Assembly: GCA_016169945.1 (NCBI GenBank)
Contig: JADLSH010000271.1
Coordinates: forward strand, 434,001 to 498,000
DNA length: 64,000 bases
Direction of reading: 5' to 3'
From: Trachythela sp. YZ-2020
Taxonomy: Eukaryota > Cnidaria > Anthozoa > Malacalcyonacea > Clavulariidae
Shown here: positions 43,911 to 58,900 of the stretch, piece by piece
Layout of the letters: every line of letters starts with the position of its first letter
Numbering within the stretch: the stretch's first letter is position 1
The notes under the pieces: generated by a model
Database searches by the model: none
Told to the model about the DNA's origin: nothing
What the model saw: only the letters and a program-made list of their open reading frames with translations
Program-made: the position numbers and the translations under genes

Positions 43911-46900
43911 ATGGTCAAGGCAGATCATTGGAAATGCCGAGTTACAGGCATAGTTCGTATCCTGACGCTGGCTTGTTTAACCACATTCCCGCTGTTAAGT
44001 ATAAATACCGTGAATTGTGCAGTATCTCAGAGTAGCAGTGGGAACAATTCTGAAACTACAAGTCTATATAGAGTTGCTAATGACAGTGTAATGCAGAATG
44101 GAAGTCAAGGTAAGATTATTATTTTAATACTCTTTAATCGCCGAGCCAAACTGTATGTTGACTTATTGATCTTATACTTCGCTCATATATTTCATAATTA
44201 TCCGCGTTGACTGGATTCGGGAGGCTTGTAGACATTTTACGTGCCCTGGCCGGGCTTAGCTTAAAGTAACTTGAGGGGCTCTATAAATTGTAGCGAGCAC
44301 AAGGTAGATAAAATAAGATACTAAGCGGTAAATTCATATACATTCGCTTCTATTCCCAAACTAAATATATATTAGTATAGCTGTAAGCTGTCAAATTTCT
44401 TTATTTCACAATAGTACGCGCCAGCCATTATTTATGTTTATATTAAATGGTCTATTCGATTTCCTACAGAAATCGTTTCTTTCCCGCTAGAAACGTACAC
44501 TGTACTGCGAAGGCATACCGTATGAAGTAGCTAGGAGCTTTGATTTCAGTGTGTGGTTTAGTTAATATCGTATACTGCACATGTTTATGAGTGACACTAT
44601 ATAAACAGCTTTGTAAATTTCGTATTCATCAGTGGTATATAATAAAGTTACGGACAAGACAAAGTAGAATATATTTGTCAATGTATATTTGTAACATCGC
44701 AGCAAATACATGGAATATTTTTCGTTGCAAATTACAACGTCCTACTGTTTATCCTAATACAGTATAAATAGTATGATGTTGAGATGTTGAAATCGGATAC
44801 AAGAAGGAAGCCATTTTATACACTATAGAAAGTTCTTGTGCGGTTCTGGTAAGAAATGGTTTAAAAAATAAGTCTAAACGAAATATCCGAGCCATTTTTA
44901 TCCGAACCTGAACCATTTTCAGCCGAACCGTATACCTAAGGCTAAAATTTTCTGCGGTAGTATAAATGGGCTCAAGATTCATCAAGATAAAAGTTAACTG
45001 ACTAAAGCATATATACTGTACTGTAGTCTTAAGCCCGGTTCACAAAAGGTAAAACAAAGGGATGCAGTGAAGTGTGCAACATAAACGTCGACATAAGCAC
45101 AAGCATCTTAAGCATAAGCTAAGCATAAGCTTTAAACCCTAGAGGGAAAGTTTTCTTTTGTATTTCTGCTTCAGCTTATCTCACTCGTGTGAACCAAGCT
45201 CGTGTGTTCGTAAACCGCGCCAATCTATTACCACTTACATCTATTTCAAGCTTTGGGAAATGAATATGCTAAAATATTGTACAACCGGACGAGCTGCGTC
45301 TATGAATGATGAGCTGCGTCTATGAATATTGATGGCTGTTCACTCTTTATCTATAAACTTGTATAATATGGGATATTTGACTGACACTGGACGCGATTTT
45401 GAAAGTAAAAATTAGTAAGATACGTCTGTGAAATGAGCGTTAAACGTTATTGTTCTGACAAGTAAAAAAAAGTCCTATTTTGGGAAGCAGTAAGTTTTCC
45501 ATCCCGAAAACGAGATTTTCTGGCACAGAATTCAGAGAAAAAGGAAGAGAACTACACTGTCATTTCCGTTTTACACGAATATTTTTCTTGTCTGAATATG
45601 ACCTTGTCATTGGACACCTTAAAACTTCCATGAAAATGCTCAAGAACTCGAAACTAAATATCAGCAACAAGGGAAAAAACATAAACAAAGCAGTTTCTTT
45701 ATGTAGCTGTAACAAATTATTTTCGAAACTTTTGCCTTGCCTCCAAAATATGGTCTTATCATTCTATACCTTTCGGATCAATAATGTCAACCAGACACAG
45801 TGCTGAAGTGCGGTGCCCCGTCTAGTCTAGCAAGACGTCACAATAATAAATAATCATTCTCGAGTATAAGAAGCGTTTTTGCACATATTTTGCAATGTGA
45901 TTCTTCGTAGCTCAGTGGTTAGGGCGTGCGCCTCTAGCTTCCTTTGATTCGGATGTTGAGGGTTCAAATCCCCGTACAACCACCTTTTTCTTAAAACCTT
46001 CTTTTCTTTCTAATTTTCTAAACATTTGTGATTAGATTTGGAGTTGAGATGGGCATATTTCATAAATATCCAAAATCGTAGCACCAAACACGCCTGATAT
46101 TTGTTGACAAAATAATTTGAATAGGCAGAATATTAATGACAGGCGCGGGCGGCCGCAGGAAATCTGCTGTGTTAGCATAAGATTCCGAACGAACGAACAA
46201 ACACACATCGAGAAAATAAAGCAGTGCCCAACTTTGCAGGGGCACCGCAATAACTGTTTTACCATGTCTGATTCGTCAGCAAGCTAGAGAACTCCTCAAA
46301 ATGGTCACCTACTGTATATAGGGTTAATTAGATACCCAAATAAGCCAAATTAGTTTATGAGTGCAAGAGATACTGGCAGAGAAAAATGCGAGGAACAGCC
46401 TTTGTCTGGTTTATGTCGCTTTTTATGGCAATAGGCTTTGATAAAAACAGCTGACCTTGTCTTAAAGGCACAGTGTCACCTGCTGAGCGATGTGATTTAG
46501 TTCCTCAAAACGCGAAAAAGTTCACGAACTTTTGAAGTTTGTCGCAATTGTGCATAAGGAACGGCGAATGATTAAATGGCTAATTATATAATAAAAATCG
46601 GCCTAATTTATACCAAATCTTCAATTTAGATAAATCTCGCAGGTTTATATTAAAATTAACGTTTGGTTCTTCCGTGATCCTTTCAACATGAAGAATAATA
46701 TCAAATTTCATATGGTTTACATCGCGAATTTAATCACATCGCTCAGCAGGCGACACTGTGCCTTTAAAGACTGCATGCGTTCGGTATGTAGCAAGAATGG
46801 CTTTCACTATAAAAACGACACGCAGGTGATTCTGTTCTGATGTCAATACTGCTAATTGGAATACATCAAATTAGCGCGACACTTAAACAGATACGTGGCC

Positions 46901-49900
46901 ATATGAAAATATTGATTATTCTCGAATTATTTTCCAAGCATTTTATGTTGTTCAGCTCTGCAAACATGTAAATGGCCTGAATTAAAAATAGTACGCATTT
47001 CGAAAGAAATGGAGAAATTTTATAAATCTCTTGTCGATCTAAATTCTGCTTACATACACCTGTTCTTGGAAAGGATGCACAAAATTAATTTCATGATAAA
47101 GCGAAAAGCTTTGCTTTTATTTTGCACAAGTAGATCGATGAATGCATGGCTATATCAACCAATCAAGTGACAATTATTTTATAATACTTAGGGCCTGTTT
47201 ATATGATCCTCGCTAGGCAGGACGGGACAGTTGCCGAGATCCCGCTTATAATAGAAACTCTATTGAGTGTTTATATGATCCCGCTTCTATCCCGCCTAGA
47301 CGGAATCCCGGCGTCTGTTGCCGGGATCCCGCTTAGCCGGGACGAAAAATTCCCATCATAAACACTCGATCCCGCCTAGCCGAGAGCACGCGTAAATCCC
47401 TTTTCTGCAAGAAAATATGACGTCAAGCATTTAACTGGCTTCATCCCGGCAATGTATTTTGTCCATATAAACACGCCATCCCGCCTAGGTGAGTTTCCCG
47501 GCTAGACGGATGAAAACGTCCCGTCCCGCCTAGACGGGATCATATAAACAGGTCCTTAATGTATAATATTATCATAAAGATGTCTTTCAAGGAAAAGAGA
47601 TAGATGAAACCAAATTGTATTATGGCGGGTACAGTAGAGAATAAATAACGAATATGATCATTCACATAACTATTTTCGCAATTTTGATTGGCTAAATTGC
47701 AAATAACTGGTGCAAATAATGGTCACGCGCATTGGCTAAACCGTCGCTCAGCTGCAAATAATGGTCTGCTCATGCGCATTAGCTTCGCTTTTGTAAACAC
47801 TGAAACGACGGCTTGCTTATTTTACTGAAATTTTGCAAATATAAATTTTGTGTTTACTTGAATTAAAAAGTATAAAAAGAAGCCGAAGTTGCAGAAATCG
47901 CTGCGATGGAAAACGTTTTACAGCTGAACAAGGAAAATTTAACGTGGACAAAGGCAAAGAAAAACAACGATTAGCTTTGTATGAACTTTTTACTTGTTGA
48001 TATTTTTCGTGAAGTGATCGAATGATAAAACTATTATTGAACTCAGATAATTGTCTCATCGCAAATAATGATCTGCTCGCTACTGACAAATCACGATATT
48101 ATTCTCAACCTCGTCCAACAATTGTATCAGATAGATAGATAGATAAACTTTATTTTTATATAGAGGGTAACACCTATTACAAATTAATCTGTATTCTTCG
48201 TAGTGGCCCTCTTTTGCTCAGTCAAGGTTAGTCAAGGTATGTTTGTCAAGGTTAATCCCTAAGGGTTTATCCCGGAGCACAGGAGAGAACCAACTCAACT
48301 TACATGAGTTTATCAAGGACACTGGCGTTACCCAACCTGAGTAAATCCGTGCCCGCGACCTGCTGTATAGCCAGCTTAACTCAGAGGTAAGAGACAGCGC
48401 GCTAACCGCATCTGCCACCCGTTCTTCCTTGAAGAGCTCTGTACTTCTTTTCAAAAATATCACGTTCAATAGACATTCTCGACAATATAGTACAGTGTCA
48501 GTGACGCTATGTTTAATCGTCATAAATTTGTAGCAATATGAATGAATTAATGCACTTTATTTAAATTTCAGGAGCGGCGTATGAAAACTAATTTATAATT
48601 ATACAAAAGTGAAGAAATAAGGATTTTTACAATAGAGACCAAGAAGATGACTTAATATTAAGTGGCGATTGTTCTTTTAAATTGGCAGAGCGAACTTGCC
48701 TTTTTTGCCTCTTGGGGGAGACCATTCCATAGCATTGCACCATTATGCTCAAAAGCTTCGTTTCAAAAAATTAGTATTAGGCGTTGGAAGTGCTAGATAT
48801 GTATCAATGTTACGCAGATTATAATTCCTACTAAGGTCCCTGCACACTCATGGTCATTAAGAATCTTATACAATCCTATATTCATCCTATCGTGCCTAAC
48901 ATCGAGAGTGCTCCGCTGCAAACCTTTCGGCACATCAGAAGAGTTTATATCATACTTTGCCCCAGTTATGACCCTTGCATCCCAATAGTCAATAAAATTT
49001 AAATTTAAAAATGCGCTTGTATCTTAGAAACTTTAACATACATTGTGGTAAATATTTAACAATTAGATTATGAGCTCAAGATTTCTATGAGGTGATAGTT
49101 GATGAGGGCGAAGCCCGAATGAACTATCATCTCATAGAAATCGAGAGCGAATAATCTAATTGTTTTAGTAGAAACCAGCAAGAAAACAGTATTTCAAAAC
49201 TTTTTTCATACTTTATTGAAATAAATTCGTTCAAAATTGCGCCGAGGAGATATCTGCTTGTTTTCATTGCCTGTTTCCATTTTCTAACATTTAGTTGAAC
49301 GATAATTTTTAGGATTAAGTTTCACAGTGATACCAACGACTATCCGGACAAGTTACTCAAAATTCACCACAGTGTCTACCAGTGATTTCCTGACAACCAT
49401 GCCAGTATACAGCACAAGTAAATCAGTAACTAATACATATTTGCTAGTATTGAATTCTTCACCTAATACAACTATGTCAGCATCAAGTTCTTCGGCAAAC
49501 AAAACCATGGCAGTATCAAAAACACCACCCAGAATTAATGGTATAACCTCAACGAGTTATTTAAACAGAACTGCTTCTTATAATTCGTCAGCAGCAACCA
49601 CTACCACACCAAATAATACTATAACCACACCAAATAATACTATAACTACACGTATTACAACACCAAATTTCACTGCAACACCATATAAATCTTCCACAAC
49701 CATCGCGGTATCCAATACAACGTCGACAGTACATATAGCATCAACGATATCACCCACAATGGCAGATGAAACATCATCAAGATATTCGAAGTTCGAATCA
49801 ACATTGATCAGTAAAATGTCCTTTCATCCTGGCCTTTCATCGAGTTATTCAAATATTACCTCAACGTTGGCAAATAACATGACTACAACCACGACCATGT

Positions 49901-52900
49901 ATGGTACATACCCGACAGAATCTTCTGCAATCGCGTCATCCAGTTATTTAAGCATAACTGCATATTTAAGCTATAACAACTCGATAACCACGACAGTGCC
50001 TTATGATACCACTACTGCGAGAAGATCAAATACATCTTCCATACCATCCACGACTGGTATTATATCACCCACTTCTTCAAAGGTCACCTCAACGGCAACA
50101 AGTCACATGACCATAACCATGACAGTATTGAATACAAACTCCACAATACCTAGTACAATTATGACATCACCCACAAGAACAGTAATGACGACACTCGATT
50201 ATTTAAGCATGGTTGCATCTTCAAGCAATAGCAAGTCGATGATCATGACAGTACCTAATACGCGTTCTTCATCGTCCTCAACTAACACTTCATCTTCAAG
50301 TTATTATTCAAACATCACATCATCGCCACCCAGTGATTTGCCATCAACCATCTCAGGACCTAACGCAACTATGATATCATCACCAATGACTAATACAGCA
50401 AGTTACTCAAATTTCTCCGTAACCACAACCAGTGACCATTCAACAACAATGACGACATCTAACGCAACTATGATATCATCACCAATGACTAATACAGCAA
50501 GTTACTCAAATATCTTCGTAAGGCCAACCAGTGACCATTCAACAACAATTGCGACACCTAACGCAACTATGATATCATCACCAATGACTAATACAGCAAG
50601 TTACTCAAACATCTTCGTAAGGCCAACCAGTGACCATTCAACAACAATGACGACACCTAACGCAACTATGATATCATCACCAATGACCAATACAGCAAGT
50701 TACTCAAATTTCTCCGTAACCACAACAATTGACCACTCAACAACAATGACGATACCTAACGCAACTATGATATCATCACCAATGACTAATACAGCAAGTT
50801 ACTCAAATTTCTCCGTAACCACAACCAGTGACCACTCAATAACCATGACGACACCTAACGCAACTTTGATATCATCACCAATGACTAATACAGCAAGTTA
50901 CTCAAACGTCTTCGTAAGGCCAACCAGTGACCATTCAACAACAATGACGACACCTAACGCAACTATGGTATCATCACCAATGACTAGTACAGCACGTTAC
51001 TCAAATTTCTCCGTAACCACAACCAGTGACCATTCAACAACCATGACGACACCTAACACAACTTTGATATCATCACCAATGACTAATACAGCAAGTTACT
51101 CAAACATCTTCGTAAGGCCAACCAGTGACCATTCAACAACAATGACGACACCTAACGCAACTATGATATCATCACCAATGACTAATACAGCAAGTTACTC
51201 AAACATCTTCGTAAGGCCAACCAGTGACCATTCAACAACAATGACGACACCTAACGCAACTATGATATCATCACCAATGACTAATACAGCAAGTTACTCA
51301 AACATCTTCGTAAGGCCAACCAGTGACCATTCAACAACAATGACGACACCTAACGCAACTATGATATCATCACCAATGACTAATACAGCAAGTTACTCAA
51401 ACATCTTCGTAAGGCCAACCAGTGACCACACAACAACAATGACGACACCTAACGCAACTATGGTATCATCACCAATGACTAGTACAGCACGTTACTCAAA
51501 TTTCTCCACAACCAGTGACCACTCAACAACCATGACGACACCTAACGCAACTTTGATATCATCACCAATGACTAATACAGCAAGTTACTCAAACGTCTTC
51601 GTAAGGCCAACCAGTGACCATTCAACAACAATGACGACACCTAACGCAACTATGGTATCATCACCAATGACTAGTACAGCACGTTACTCAAATTTCTCCG
51701 TAACCACAACCAGTGACCACTCAACAACCATGACGACACCTAACACAACTTTGATATCATCACCAATGACTAATACAGCAAGTTACTCAAACGTCTTCGT
51801 ATGGCCAACCAGTGACCATTCAACAACAATGATGGCACCTAACGCAACTTTGATATCACCAATGACCAGTATAAGGCCACAACATTACTCAAGCGTTTCT
51901 GTAACAGCAACTACAGGACCTAACAGAACAATTATACCATCAACAATAACCAGTATAAAGTCAAACCTCTTCGTAACGCCAACCAGTGACATGTCGACAA
52001 CCGGATCAATACCTGACACAATAACCTTAACAGCATCTAACATAAGTTTGACGCCATCCACATCGAGTGCCAGCATATCACCCGCTTATTCTAATTTTAC
52101 TTCAGAATCTATCAGTAACAAGGCGAAAACAATGATAGTATCAAATCTATCTTTGACACCACGCACAAGAGCGAGTTTTATAACATCAAGTTATTATTCA
52201 AACGTCACTGCAACAAGTAACATGTTGGCAACTACGACCGCAGCTAACACAAGCTTAACAGTACCATATTCATCTGTAATATCACTCACACGTAATAGTA
52301 TCATATCACGAAGTTCCTCCAATTTCTCTGCAACAGCAATCGTGTCGACGCCAATAAAAGCAGTTAATAGAACCATGACAGCATCTAATACCGCCAAGAT
52401 CAAGTCAGCATCTAACACAACATTCATATCAGTGACTGTAGGTATGGTATCATCAACTATTTCAAACTTTACTATGATGCCAACCAGTAATTCAACAAGA
52501 AGCACGAAAATACTTAATAAAACCATGACAAGGTCGTACATATTTTCGTCGTCACCGACTGGTATTTTGTCACCAACTTATTACTTAAATGTCACTGCAG
52601 TAACATCTAGCAACGTCTTAACAACTATTTCAATATCAAACAGGTCTCTCTCATCACTACCAAAGCCTCCTATTACATTATCAAGCTATTCAGACTTTAC
52701 TGTAACTCCACATAGCAACTTTTCGAAAACTACGCCACTGTCTAATACATCTATTTCTGTGACAGTTATTCCACGCAGCCTTCCAAATTTTACTGCAACA
52801 TCGACAAGACACAAGTCGACAACATTGACGATACTTAATGCAACTTTAGCGCCATCATCAATGACTGGTATTATTTCACCAAGTTATTCAATTAAGCTCA

Positions 52901-55900
52901 CTGTAACACCAACCAGTAATTTGTCGACAACCACGACGGCACCTAATATCTCTTTTACAACACTTAACGTGGCTGGAATGATATCATCAAGTTATCCAAA
53001 CCTGATTGAAACGTCAACTGATTACGTATCGGCAGCATCTTTGACATCGCTAATGACTGGTGTCATATCACCCAATCTCACTGTGACGCAAACCAGTAAC
53101 ATGTCGACAACTGTGGCACGACCATTTGCAATGCGCAATGCATCTGTGCCATCGTCCAGAATGACAGCTATAATACCAACAAGTTACTCCAACAATACTG
53201 TGACGCCAACAAGTATGACATCAAGGAATTTAACAATCCCATCACGTGTTATGACAAATTCAAAACCACTTAACCATTCAAACTACACTGTTACGCTGAC
53301 AATTGCGACATTACCTGCTATAAATACAATGACCATAGCCACAACAACAGATACTATATTTCCAAGTTATTTGAACAATAGTACTCTATTCGTCAGTTCG
53401 ACAACAGACAAGAGATCTTCTAGTTATCCAATTACTACAAAAATGCCAGCCAGTGTCTTTGCATCATCAAATACATCAATGCAAATGCCCACTCGGACAA
53501 ACAATGTCACGTTACTAAGCTCTTCAAGGACAGCATTGATGCAAACCAGTACCACGACGGCTATCATCACATCTAATACGTCCTTAGTAGCACAGGCATT
53601 GACAACAAGAACTAATCTTATGTCATCGGTTCCTTCTACGACGGTAGTATCATCGACCTCATTGCCAATCACCACGAATGGGTTAAATGTATCTTCCTCA
53701 AAGTCTATACCAATAAGAACGGTAACAAGTTCATACGGGATCACACCGAGTGCAAGCTCTATTCAGGTGAATACTGAACGGCCAAGTTCCATGGTTTCGA
53801 CAGTTATTTTCAAGAGAACTCCAGTATCTAATAGATCCTCTACTAAATTACTAATTTCATCAACTGTGTTACCAATGATATATTCTTCAGAATTATCACC
53901 ATTAGTATCTTTTTCAAACAGGGTCGCTGTTAGCACAAGTTATCGCCAGGTTTCTATTCTACAGTCAAGTTTCCCTACACGTACAGTTAATTTGAATCGA
54001 AGCTTAGTATCCCACATGAAGTCTTCAACGGAATTCGTCCCATTAACAACAGTTACAGAATTATCTATAGACACGGTAAGTAAAAGGCTGAGTCGAGCTT
54101 TTACTTCATCTTTAAGTTCTACCGTATTGACAGTTACTTCAAAGAAAAGTTCAGAGCTGAACACGATGTCTTCTACAGAATTGATACCATCAATAACAGT
54201 ATCACAATCATACCTGGACACAGCTAGTACAAGCCTAAGTAAGGTTTCTCCACAGTCAAGCTCACTTATTTTGATAGTTACTTCGAAAGATAGTTCAGTG
54301 TTTGACATAGTACCATCTAGTTTTACGGAATTGTTATTACCAACAACAGTATCAGAATCACACGTGGACACAATAAGAATAAGAAGAAGCTCAAGTCAAC
54401 TTTCTATTCAACAGTTAAGTTCCATATTGACAGTTGCTTCGAATGAAAGTTCTGTATTCAAGATAAAATCTACAAAAGTGTTGCCATCAATAACAGTAAC
54501 AAAATCATACATGAATACAATTAGTAGCAGCATAAGTAATGCTCCTGGTCCATCTTCAAAAGCTTTTATGTTTACAGTTTCTGCGAAGGAAAGTTCAGAG
54601 TTGAACGTAAAGACGTCTACAGAATTGTTACCTTCAACAAGCGTACTAAGATCATACATGGACACAATTAGTAGAAGCTCACATCAGGCTAGTACTCCAC
54701 TTTCAATTTCTCCTATATTGACAATTACTTCGATTAAAAGTCGAGAGCTAAACGTAATATCTTCTACCGAATTATTACCAACCACAACAGTAACAGGAAG
54801 TAATATTCCAGCTCAAACATCAAGTTCCTCTATGACAGTCACATCTCAGCAGACTTCAATATCCAACATATTAATACCTTCTTCAAAATTATTACCACCA
54901 ACAACAGTCTCGTCGTCTCATATGGTAACAGTTAGTGCAAGCTCTAGCCAGGATTCTATTCTGCCGTTACGTTCTTCAATATTGACAGTAACTTCAAAGG
55001 ACAGTTCGGTGTTAAGCATAAGCATAATATCTTCTACAGAATTGATACCATCAACAACGGTTTCACAATCATTCGTGGAAAGAGCCACTAGAAGCTTAAG
55101 TCATACTTCACTTTTGAGCTCTCGTGTATTGACAGTTATTTCAAAAGGAAGTTCAGTGTTCAACATAAAATCTTCTACAGAATTGTTCCCATCTACAACA
55201 ATGCAACAATCATACATCGACACAATAGGTAGACGTTCAAGCGATACACTGCTTTCTAGTTCATCGATATTGGCAGTCACTGCGAAGAAAAGTTCAATGT
55301 TAAATACAGTATCTTCCACAGAATTGTTGACGATGATGTCACGCATGTCAACTGGTCAACCGGTTAGTGCGAGTGCAAGTCAAGATACAACTTCTCGGCT
55401 TAGCTCTTCGATCTTCAGAATTACTTCTAGAGCATCTCTTGTGTCCAGGATGACTTCTTCCACAGAAGCAGTAATCACTTCCACAGCTGTGTCCCACATT
55501 ACGAAAATGAGTACGCTTGGTACTCAAGTTTCAACTTCACGGTCAAGTTCCACACTAAAGAAGATTACTACCAAGGCAACAATATCGTCCAAGATACCAC
55601 CTTCTTCGCACAGTGTTGTTCGAACCACATCATCAGTGACTGGTTCTGAAATTTCATCGTGTATGACATGTACTGCTACACAATTGACCTCAACTGTGCC
55701 GTATGTTACACCGCCCTCTAGCAGCACTGTAACTCCAAATGTTACGGAAGAATTCAGAATTCAAGTTATACTGTTGATCCGTCTGCAAGTTGTACTTGAT
55801 AACAATTTCAGAGAAAAATTGAGGAGTAGCTTAGAAGACCTCTTCAACTTGGGATTAACAAAGATAACGTCGTTCCGAAAGCGTAGGGCTATCAACGGAA

Positions 55901-58900
55901 AGATGTTCCCTGTCAATAAATTTGGCAAGTTTACCAATCTTCGCCAATTATTCAACAAAGATGTGGATGCTCCAATGGAAGTCGTTAACGGTCGATTCAG
56001 AAGACAAACCACGAACAAGACAAGAGTAAAGGTTAGAATTTCCTTCTTCGGAGGTTAATATTAATATGTGCATGTTCCATTACTAGATAGTGTTTAATCG
56101 TAATCATACGATCTTGTAATTCCAAAAAGTGATAAAACTTCCAAAATTGTGGTCCAGTGTACATGGAGAGGTATCGATCCTCGAATCGCATTTCTCCAAA
56201 ACAGTTTGAGAAATGATAGCTTCGCTATGAGTCAAAGCGAAGCGCGTGTGGCTTATGGGAGCAGCAGATAGGATTGAAAAATACGTCGGAAATCATACTT
56301 AGGAACTAGTATCTTATCTGATAAAAATAAAGTCGGAAGCAAGCCATTACTAAGGGACCGTGTAATGGAAGAAATTTATTGCTTGACTGAACGTTGACTG
56401 ACTCTTTTCACATAAGTGTCACGAGTCCCCAGCGAGAAATTTATTTGATGCTCCATATGTTAAAATAATGAAGTAATCTGGTTGTTTTTGGATTTCGAAG
56501 ACGTTTTAAAAAGAAATAGAGACAACTTTCTTTTTTCTCCTTTAGTAATGGCGGATTTCTGTTGTCTAGCAATGTTTAACTGGCTTCATTTTCTGCACCA
56601 GTGAATAATAGGTTGCGCTATCCAGTTTATTTTCCAGATCAGTGGGTAAAAGCATTCTCTCTACGTTTAATTTAGATTCTTAGTGTAACCCGCAGAGCAG
56701 GAACTGAAGATGTACATACGACATTTTATGTAACCAGGGGGAATTCGTTAGTACCGGCGAAAGAGGCTGCAAATGCGATGAATGCACCGTCCACAGCTGA
56801 GAAGATCGCAACATTGGGATATCAGGTAAGCATTGTAAACTTGTACAGTATCGCAACTTGTACAGCATCTTATGCATGAGGATATTAGCCAACCATATTC
56901 CTTTATTTTGATCACGTTCACGATGATACTGGATACATCTAGGACTAGATCAAAATTGTGTCAGTCTTAGGGCGACTGGATGAAAATTTTATAAATTTCA
57001 ATTCACGTGGGAATTTTTGAATATTTGAAGCTATTTCAAAACCTTAATTTCGGACTGAATATGCATTATTTCAAGTCCCTGCAGTTAGCTCAAGTCCTCA
57101 AGCTGGAACAATTTACTCGGAGTTGGAAACCCGCCCAGTTTTCATTTTCAAATTTGAAATATTACGTAAACGTCCCAACACCAATAAAGGGTTTGGATTG
57201 TGGTTTGAGAGAATCCTACAATCATCAATTTGAGACTTTGTAGTTGGTTATTTTACAATACTTCGTATCATAAAAAGTATTCTCGGCAAGTTTCAACTTG
57301 ATACAATGGTTTGTTTTTTACTTGACGGGGCTTGAATAATCTTTATTCCTGGCGTAAGCTTTTTGTAAACTTAACGAGAAAAATATTGAAAGCATTATAT
57401 ATATGTAACTTTATATTGAAAAGAATATGGACGTTGGTAATAAACCATGGTTTACTGACATGTGCATTCTTTTTTAAGCCGCATGTTGGTAACCAAAATT
57501 CGCTAAACGTTATACCCCGTTTACACAAGAGCGAAATATTCCAGATTCATCACGAATCCGAAATGTTTTAGTACCGTATTCATGTTGCTGTTTACACACA
57601 AAGCGCCGAATCCGATAGGAATGAATTATTTCAGTTTCGAGCAGCATCTGGAAACTTTGAATCCGGAAAAGAAGTAGAAAATTTGTATCCGAAAACATTT
57701 AAATCCGAGACAATTCGACGTGTAAACGGTCACTTCGACGAATTCTGAATTTGAGCGTTTGTTAAATTTATTAACAGAGGATATTAACCTTATACTAATC
57801 CGACAACCGAATTAATAGCACGTTTTTGTTGTTATTCAACCAGTGTAAACCTGTCTTCACTCTGCTGAATTAGATTCCAGTGTTCGAAAACGTAAACCGT
57901 TCACCGATTAGGGTAACTTTAGCGAATTAGGAATATTTTGCCCTGGGAAAAGGTCTTAGTAGAAAATATGGCGGCTAACGAAAAGATACGTTTTTATTTC
58001 CAATATTCCGTATCTGGTAACGCCTGACGCTATTGCTCGCCAAAGCAATCCACTTTTCATTTTAGACTGATACAAAATGTACGTATTTGCAAACATTACA
58101 TCTCGTACTCGTATATGGAACAGTACTGAGATATCTTATTAGGTCAGTAAGTGGGGGTGTGCTAATCACCCGCTTTACTTGCAGCTGAGAGCTGAGCTGA
58201 ATTACGAAGGACGCAGCTCGACTTGATCGAGTCGAAGGCTCGTATGTCACCGTATGACTCATGTCTGATCAGGGAGCACAGCTACGATCGAAGGGTTTGT
58301 TTGGGGCTTATCCAAACTCACCCTGTCAACATTCCCGTGGGAGGAAACCGGAGTACCCGGAACAAACCCACGACTTTCTGTAGAACGTTGGCTGACTCTT
58401 TTCACATAAGTGTCACGAGTCCCCAGCGAGAATCGAACCCACGATCTCAGAGGTGAAAGACGCTTGCTCTGACGACTGTGCTATCGAAGCCCCATTATGA
58501 AAAGTATCAGTATATTCGTTGTATTTTTTGCAGGTCTCGGGGGAATTTTCTCCCGCTATTCCACCAGAAGAAACCACAAAGAAAAAGAATAATGAGACTT
58601 TGTTAATAGTTCTTGCCGTGTGTATTCCTGTTGTGTTTGTGTTCGCTGCTTGTATCATCATCAAATATAGTAAGAAACAGAGAAGCTCCCGAAAGATTAA
58701 GGTAGGCTAAATCAACACAAAGCTATAGATATATACTTATTCGGGTATTGCAGTCACGTGAGAATATTACGTCATGCTATATAATCCGCCAATTTGGATG
58801 GATTTCGTGGATTTCATTGTGCCGTTTTCGGTTATATCTTCGCTAGAATCCTTGAACAACGAGGAGTATTTTGGTGTATAATAATTATATAGTTTATGTT

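Larger units (their letters stand above)
44110..49312 (+). other. Intron 1 of the mucin-like gene
   Basis: 5.2 kb with no convincing exon. It contains a tRNA-like pol III element (45900-45985), a TTAA-flanked MITE (46466-46763), a Harbinger-like MITE (47191-47555), GATA-repeat sequence at 48125-48143 and a hairpin (49058-49165). Another tRNA-like, possibly SINE-derived, stretch on the minus strand at about 48350-48420 is too diverged to call. Confidence 0.55.

Noticed and set aside
45480..45806. 108-codon plus-strand frame in intron 1 of the mucin-like gene
   Set aside because: No recognisable domain, no clear splice sites that match neighbouring phases, and ordinary codon composition for random AT-rich DNA.
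45903..45985. Functional tRNA gene
   Set aside because: Acceptor and anticodon stems do not pair; only A-box, B-box and D-stem survive, so it is kept only as a tRNA-like relic.
50362..51845. Regular 99-bp repeats that could suggest a CRISPR-like or satellite array
   Set aside because: The repeats are contiguous, coding and in frame within one eukaryotic exon; there are no spacers.
51885..55727. Several open frames of 60-143 codons on the minus strand opposite the giant mucin exon
   Set aside because: They are antisense shadows of a low-complexity Ser/Thr-coding sequence (Val/Asp-rich by composition) and have no start context or domain.
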